Assembly (NCBI GenBank): GCA_031278965.1
Contig: JAITJJ010000171.1
Coordinates: 1-19,024 of the forward strand
Direction of reading: 5' to 3'
Origin: Deferribacteraceae bacterium
GTDB taxonomy: Bacteria; Chrysiogenota; Deferribacteres; Deferribacterales; JAISNW01
Length of the DNA: 19,024 nt
The stretch's first letter is position 1; each line of letters begins with the position of its first letter. The translations under genes were made by a program, and so were the position numbers. The notes below the pieces were generated by a model. That model was not told where the DNA came from. It made no database searches and saw only the letters and a program-made list of their open reading frames with translations. This document shows, one piece after another, positions 15,390 through 19,024 of the stretch.

Positions 15390-16409
15390 CTATAAAACCA
15401 ACGCACCCTTATGTGACGGAAACTCTATTCCGGTTAATATAACCTGTCTGTTTAATCCGTTATTTCCGCTTAGAAACAACCCCTCCAAGAGGTTGATGCG
15501 ATTATTGTCAAGAGCTGCCTCAAAATCATCCAATATAAGTATTATACCCTGATTTCTTTTTTTTTCAATGATTTTTGAAACGTGATAGAGCACAAATAGG
15601 AGGGCGGACTTTCTCTGACCAAACGATTGAAACTTTTCTACCGCAACCCCGCCTTTTTTCAGATAGAGCAGATCTTTATGACACCCGCAGAGGGGGCGCT
15701 TCGCCTGCATCTCTCTAAGGAGCGTCTCCTTATCGTCTTTTAACATAGGGCTAACGTCCAAAGCCAGGATGAGCTCCGGTATTATCTCGTGATAGATAGG
15801 ATCGGCTGAAAGCTCTATGTTTATATCGCCGATAAGGGCGCCGCGAGCTTGCGATATGCTGCCTGAAAGGGGAGCAAGCTGGAGATTGAGAGCGGATAGC
15901 ACGTCAGAATCAGGTCTTTCCGCCGACAGCTCCGCCCTCTTGCGGGCAAGGAGCGCATTATACCTCCGAACGTCCTCCACATACCGCTTGTCATTGTAGT
16001 AGATGATTCTGTCAAGGCTTGCCCTCCGCTCCTGATGATCGTTTGAAAAGAGGGTTTCAAAACCCGGGGAATAGCAGATAACCGGGAGGATATGGGAAAA
16101 ATCCGCAGGTGAGGCAGTTTCCTCCCCGTCTGTCATAAGCCGCCTGACACTGTCGTAAAAATACACAAGCTCCTTTGGAATTTCCCAATCAAAAGAGAGG
16201 GATATTCTAAGATACTCCTCCCCATAGCTTACGGCATCTTTAATATTGATCTTCCTGAAGGATTTTAAGGTTAAGAGGGTAAATACAGCTTCTGCTGCGG
16301 ATGTTTTCCCAGAGCCGTTGCGCCCCGCTATATAAAAGGGGTTTTGGGAAAACTCCATCGTCAGATCTTTATGGCAGCGGAAGTTTTTCAGAACGGCTTT
16401 AGTTATCAT
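15390..16409 (-). CDS. recF: DNA recombination/replication repair protein RecF
   Basis: The 339-aa SMC-like ATPase binds gapped DNA and helps load RecA with RecO and RecR. Walker A is GRNGSGKT (29-36). The middle keeps the RecF block SPGFETLFSNDHQERRASLDRII (114-136). The signature motif is SFGQRKS (262-268) and Walker B is LILDDFEAALD (291-301). It is slightly shorter than the usual ~360 aa and diverged in sequence, but all ATPase motifs are present. It is 10 nt after the DUF2156 gene and 25 nt before gyrB. The recF-gyrB pairing supports the call. The usual dnaA-dnaN upstream neighbours are replaced by two unrelated conserved genes. Confidence 0.92.
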   Translation of the reverse strand: MITKAVLKNFRCHKDLTMEFSQNPFYIAGRNGSGKTSAAEAVFTLLTLKSFRKINIKDAVSYGEEYLRISLSFDWEIPKELVYFYDSVRRLMTDGEETASPADFSHILPVICYSPGFETLFSNDHQERRASLDRIIYYNDKRYVEDVRRYNALLARKRAELSAERPDSDVLSALNLQLAPLSGSISQARGALIGDINIELSADPIYHEIIPELILALDVSPMLKDDKETLLREMQAKRPLCGCHKDLLYLKKGGVAVEKFQSFGQRKSALLFVLYHVSKIIEKKRNQGIILILDDFEAALDNNRINLLEGLFLSGNNGLNRQVILTGIEFPSHKGALVL

Positions 16410-16419
16410 CTCTTTGAAG

Positions 16420-17286
16420 TCAATTCAGTTTTACCCGATATTTTTTTAAGAGATCGTCTTGCAGATAGGTTGATTTAGCCTGACGAAGGTTCTCTTTCCC
16501 CAAGTCTTGCTCCAGATTTAGAAATTTATAATTTTTCGGCAGAGACAGGGCAAACGAGTTATACATATGGGCGTAAATCCCCTTAAAAGCAGTTACCCCT
16601 TTGGCAAAGTGAAACACAAAGGTTTCCGCGTTTAACGGTTCGCCCAAGAGAAAACCCACAGGGACGCTATCTGCATAAAATGCCATCCCTTTAAGATTTA
16701 GAAAAGCGCAGTCATTTATCGCCTCAGAACAGGCCGCATAGTCAGTATCCTCCAGAGGAAGCCCCGACAGTTCAAACCACCTGTCAAGGGCTTTAAGGGC
16801 GTCAGGCGCGAGGCTACAGTCATATTCAATATCTTCATAACTGTAAAGGGTGCGGTATTGCTTGATTAGATTTCTCTTTTTGTGGAGGTAGCGCCCGGGC
16901 AGCTTCTCTATCTTCTCCCTGGTATATATATAGTCCGAATCATCGGAGTTATGGTCAAAAGAAGCACCAAACCGTGAGGTGAAATACGGGAGATCGTTTT
17001 CGTGAATCGGAAATAGGGAAAACCCGTCTTTCATAAAGCCGTTCAAGAGTTCCGCGGGAATCTCCCGCACCGGGGAGAACGGCATAATATAGCGACTGCC
17101 GTCATAGGTGATCCCTTGCAGGAAGAGATGACCTTTCTCCCTAAGAACCCGATAGTCGTGCTGTTTTCTGAAGAGAAAGAGGTTGGCGAAGGCGTATTCG
17201 CTGAAGCGTGCACCCAATTTATTAATACAGTCGTTAAACTCATCTATGTGGGAACGCTCAAGGCGTTCTCCGGATAAATTGATCAT
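16420..17286 (-). CDS. DUF2156 / LPG_synthase_C-type acyltransferase-like protein
   Basis: The 288-aa protein is of the DUF2156 family (related to the catalytic domain of phosphatidylglycerol lysyltransferase, GNAT-like fold). Family landmarks are the FSEYAFANLFLFRKQHDY block (~33-50), DYIYTREKIEKLPGRYLHKKRNLIKQY (~139-165) and the C-terminal LNLEQDLGKENLRQAKSTYLQDDLLKKYRV (~257-286). There is no membrane domain, so it is a soluble stand-alone catalytic unit rather than a full MprF. Transfer of an aminoacyl group is known for relatives but substrate and acceptor here are unknown. Start ATG 17286 has GGAG 5 nt upstream. It sits between the DUF815 ATPase (32 nt) and recF (10 nt). Confidence 0.85.
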   Translation of the reverse strand: MINLSGERLERSHIDEFNDCINKLGARFSEYAFANLFLFRKQHDYRVLREKGHLFLQGITYDGSRYIMPFSPVREIPAELLNGFMKDGFSLFPIHENDLPYFTSRFGASFDHNSDDSDYIYTREKIEKLPGRYLHKKRNLIKQYRTLYSYEDIEYDCSLAPDALKALDRWFELSGLPLEDTDYAACSEAINDCAFLNLKGMAFYADSVPVGFLLGEPLNAETFVFHFAKGVTAFKGIYAHMYNSFALSLPKNYKFLNLEQDLGKENLRQAKSTYLQDDLLKKYRVKLN

Positions 17287-17318
17287 AAAAACTCCGTTGG
17301 AATTAGGTAACTTTAAAT

Positions 17319-18050
17319 TTAGCCTTCCAAGATTTTCCTATACACCGCATACTGCTCTGCCACCCTCCCGGAGCGTCCGCCCCTCTCCATAGCGTAACTC
17401 TCCGCATCAAGCTCCCACCCATCTTTTAAGGCGAGCCCGGAGCGTTTAAGATAGTGTGACGCTATTTCAAGGTATACCTCTTTGCGGAGAGGGTAAAAAC
17501 CTATGGCTATCCCGAAACGGGCATAAAGGGAGGATTGCTCGTTTTGCAGATCCCTTGAATATATGTCCTCACTGTTAACGGCGCTCTCCGCTATAAGGTG
17601 GCGGCGGTTGGATGTGGCGGCAAAGATGGCGTTTTTCGGCTTCTCCTCCAGTCCCCCTTCCACGATTGACTTAAACTTGCGGTATCTGTCGTCTGTTTCA
17701 TCAAAGGAAACGTCATCAAAATAGATTATGAAACTTAAAGCCTCCGCGAAGCGAATCTCTTTATACAACAGATATATATTAAAGTAATCCTCATCTGAAA
17801 ATTCAATTATTCTAAGCCCTTTGTCCGAATACTCCTTTAGAAGCACCCGTATCGCGGTGGACTTCCCGCCCCCCTTTTCACCCCAGAGGAGAATATTCAG
17901 GGCGTTCCCCTCCTTTATTAAAAGCTCCGTGTTCCGTCTAAGGAGGTTAAGCTCTTCATCAAGCCCGATAAGGGTAGGGGATTGGGGGGATAAGACTATG
18001 GGGGAAAAGACGGCGTTTCTGAAACGGTAGGTAGGCAGTTCAAAGCTCAT
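17319..18050 (-). CDS. DUF815-type P-loop ATPase
   Basis: The 243-aa AAA-type ATPase has Walker A GEKGGGKST (57-65), Walker B IIYFDDVSFDE (~108-118), a sensor-like AATSNRRHL (144-152) and a probable arginine in YARFG (178). This layout, with the RYRKFKSIVEGGLEEKPKNAIFAATSNRRHLI block, is characteristic of the DUF815 family of uncharacterised ATPases. I chose ATG 18050 as start; an in-frame TTG at 18086 would add 12 residues but lies in less conserved sequence. It heads the DUF2156-recF-gyrB operon. Function is unknown; a chaperone-like or DNA-related role is conjecture from fold and neighbours. Confidence 0.87.
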   Translation of the reverse strand: MSFELPTYRFRNAVFSPIVLSPQSPTLIGLDEELNLLRRNTELLIKEGNALNILLWGEKGGGKSTAIRVLLKEYSDKGLRIIEFSDEDYFNIYLLYKEIRFAEALSFIIYFDDVSFDETDDRYRKFKSIVEGGLEEKPKNAIFAATSNRRHLIAESAVNSEDIYSRDLQNEQSSLYARFGIAIGFYPLRKEVYLEIASHYLKRSGLALKDGWELDAESYAMERGGRSGRVAEQYAVYRKILEG

Positions 18051-18155
18051 AAAAGCGCCCTTGCATAGAGTGCCCGCGAAGCGCAAAATATGTGCCGAAA
18101 TAATTCCGAAATATGAGTATTGGCGCTAAAAACGCCGCAAATATGGGGCTTTTCT

Positions 18156-18183
18156 ATTTTATGCTTGCAGTTACAAATGTAAA
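18156..18183 (-). promoter_or_regulatory. Sigma70-like promoter of the DUF815-DUF2156-recF-gyrB operon
   Basis: On the minus strand TTTACA (18178-18183) and TAAAAT (18156-18161) are spaced by 16 nt, each matching five of six consensus bases. The leader would be about 100 nt and include a GGCG/CGCC hairpin. Confidence 0.45.
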
Positions 18184-18224
18184 TAATCCCTATCCTCTTT
18201 CGGTTTTTAGAAAATTCATCTCCT

Positions 18225-18290
18225 TAGGTGAGCAACGCTTACTTAGTTTCTAATAAATTAGGCGGGTTTTGTAAAGCCTTTTCTTTTTGA
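18225..18290 (+). ncRNA. Possible small RNA or orphan transcript end
   Basis: A 9-bp stem (18225-18233 with 18237-18245, two G-U pairs on the plus strand, loop AAC) is followed by a second hairpin, AGGC...GCCT with inner TTT/AAA (18260-18279), and the U-rich tail TTTTCTTTTT. The G-U pairs favour transcription on the plus strand. No convincing promoter was identified and no plus-strand gene ends here. Confidence 0.25.
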
Positions 18291-18509
18291 ATTATTCCGT
18301 TTGCAGCTGTTTTTAGCCTGAGTTAAAAGTAAAACTCATCATGTTTTGCAAGTTGTATCGGGATTTTTGGGATGTTTTTATAAAATACAGCCAACATAGC
18401 GTTTTTAGTCATGCAACTCCTGCGTTCTCTCTGAAGCGTTAATACAGATCGCCCGCATCGGAAGATATATATCCGGAGTTAATGAGCAACCGTCTCCTCC
18501 GTCCAAATA

Positions 18510-19024
18510 TCAAGAGATTGTTCCTCCGCCCAGAACAAACTCCCCGTCATAGAGCACTGCCGCTTGCCCCTTCGCCGCCGCCCGCTGGGGGTTTTCAAAC
18601 TCCAGAACAAGGGTGTCCTTATCTGTCTGGCGCACTGTTGCGCCTTCCGCCTTCTGGCGGTAGCGGAGTTTTGCAGTCACTCGCATGGTGCTTTCAAAAT
18701 AGGAAAACGGGATAAGGTTTATCTCTTTCACCGTGACTGTTTTGGAATAAAGCTCCTCGTTTCTCCCTGCCACAACCGTATTAGTTGCGGGATCCACTCC
18801 GCACACATAGAGCGGGTGCGGGGAGGATACTCCAAGCCCTCTCCTCTGCCCAATGGTGTAGCGGATAAATCCGTTGTGCTCGCCTAAAAGCGCCCCTTTT
18901 GTATCCACTATCCTTCCTTTCCCAAACTTTATTCCCAGCCTTTCTTCCATAAAATCCGCATAATTTCCGTCAGGGACAAAGCATATGTTCTGACTCTCCT
19001 TTTTGCGTGCTGTGGCAAGGCGGA
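18510..19024 (-). CDS. mnmA: tRNA-specific 2-thiouridylase, 3' part only
   Basis: The enzyme adds sulfur to U34 of tRNA-Lys, -Glu and -Gln using ATP and a persulfide. About 170 C-terminal residues are visible; the reading frame runs open through the right edge of the window, so the N-terminal PP-loop ATPase domain is missing. The catalytic persulfide Cys is in KKESQNICFVPDG (Cys codon 18981-18983). The central and C-terminal beta-barrel domains follow with HNGFIRYTIGQRRGLGV and ending VLYDGEFVLGGGTIS, as in MnmA. An internal ATG at 18950 is not the start. No clear terminator follows the stop at 18510. Confidence 0.95.
   Translation of the reverse strand, partial: RLATARKKESQNICFVPDGNYADFMEERLGIKFGKGRIVDTKGALLGEHNGFIRYTIGQRRGLGVSSPHPLYVCGVDPATNTVVAGRNEELYSKTVTVKEINLIPFSYFESTMRVTAKLRYRQKAEGATVRQTDKDTLVLEFENPQRAAAKGQAAVLYDGEFVLGGGTIS

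Larger units (their letters stand above)
18051..18509. other. Non-coding region between mnmA and the DUF815 operon
   Basis: No ORF with a ribosome site or family match is visible on either strand. The stretch contains a promoter and leader for the DUF815 operon, a hairpin GGCG/CGCC (18122-18125 with 18133-18136), a 9-bp hairpin followed by a terminator-like element (18225-18290, plus strand), a TGAGTT/AACTCA inverted repeat (18319-18338), and several short copies of a GCGTTTTTAGC-like motif. No tRNA and no DnaA-box cluster were found. Confidence 0.65.

Noticed and set aside
18051..18509. Replication origin beside the recF-gyrB operon
   Set aside because: No DnaA-box cluster (TTATNCACA or close variants) and no dnaA or dnaN gene were seen.

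Overview
This window comes from a bacterial chromosome, and most of it is ordinary dense coding sequence. The genes point to a Gram-negative, probably anaerobic or environmental bacterium. There is a lipobox lipoprotein, an exported protein with a Cys-containing C-terminal sorting tail, a GyrB carrying the long C-terminal insert seen in many Gram-negative lineages, and an HD-GYP c-di-GMP phosphodiesterase. The tail resembles signals known from Synergistota, myxobacteria and possibly Deferribacterota, but the sequence alone does not settle the phylum. I found no rRNA, tRNA, CRISPR array, insertion sequence or phage gene.

Layout. 1-4698 is a surface-protein block of two convergent genes. One is a large lipoprotein with five Ig-like repeats followed by GLUG repeats (+). 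The other is a leucine-rich-repeat protein with a GGC/transmembrane/Arg tail (-). 4841-7947 is a three-gene forward unit: an HD-GYP protein with a Pro-rich linker, an unrecognised 125-aa protein, and a purB of the eukaryote-like subclass. 8011-12215 is a reverse operon of MoxR-type AAA+ ATPase, SWIM zinc-finger protein and HEAT-like helical-repeat protein. 12216-12503 is a divergent control region with a good sigma70-like promoter on each strand. It precedes a small exported Sel1-repeat protein (+), whose leader can fold in two mutually exclusive ways. 13001-18050 is a reverse operon of a DUF815-type P-loop ATPase, a DUF2156 acyltransferase-like protein, recF and gyrB. 18051-18509 is non-coding, with hairpins and a terminator-like element. 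18510-19024 is the 3' part of mnmA (-), whose 5' end lies outside the window.

How the genes may work together. recF and gyrB form the usual replication/repair pair, but dnaA and dnaN are not beside them; two unrelated conserved genes occupy the upstream positions. The MoxR-SWIM-HEAT trio is the best candidate for an incompletely described system. Its families usually travel with a von Willebrand A partner, and none is encoded in or next to this operon. The two surface proteins and the HD-GYP protein would fit an adhesive, c-di-GMP-regulated lifestyle, but no direct link between them is visible.
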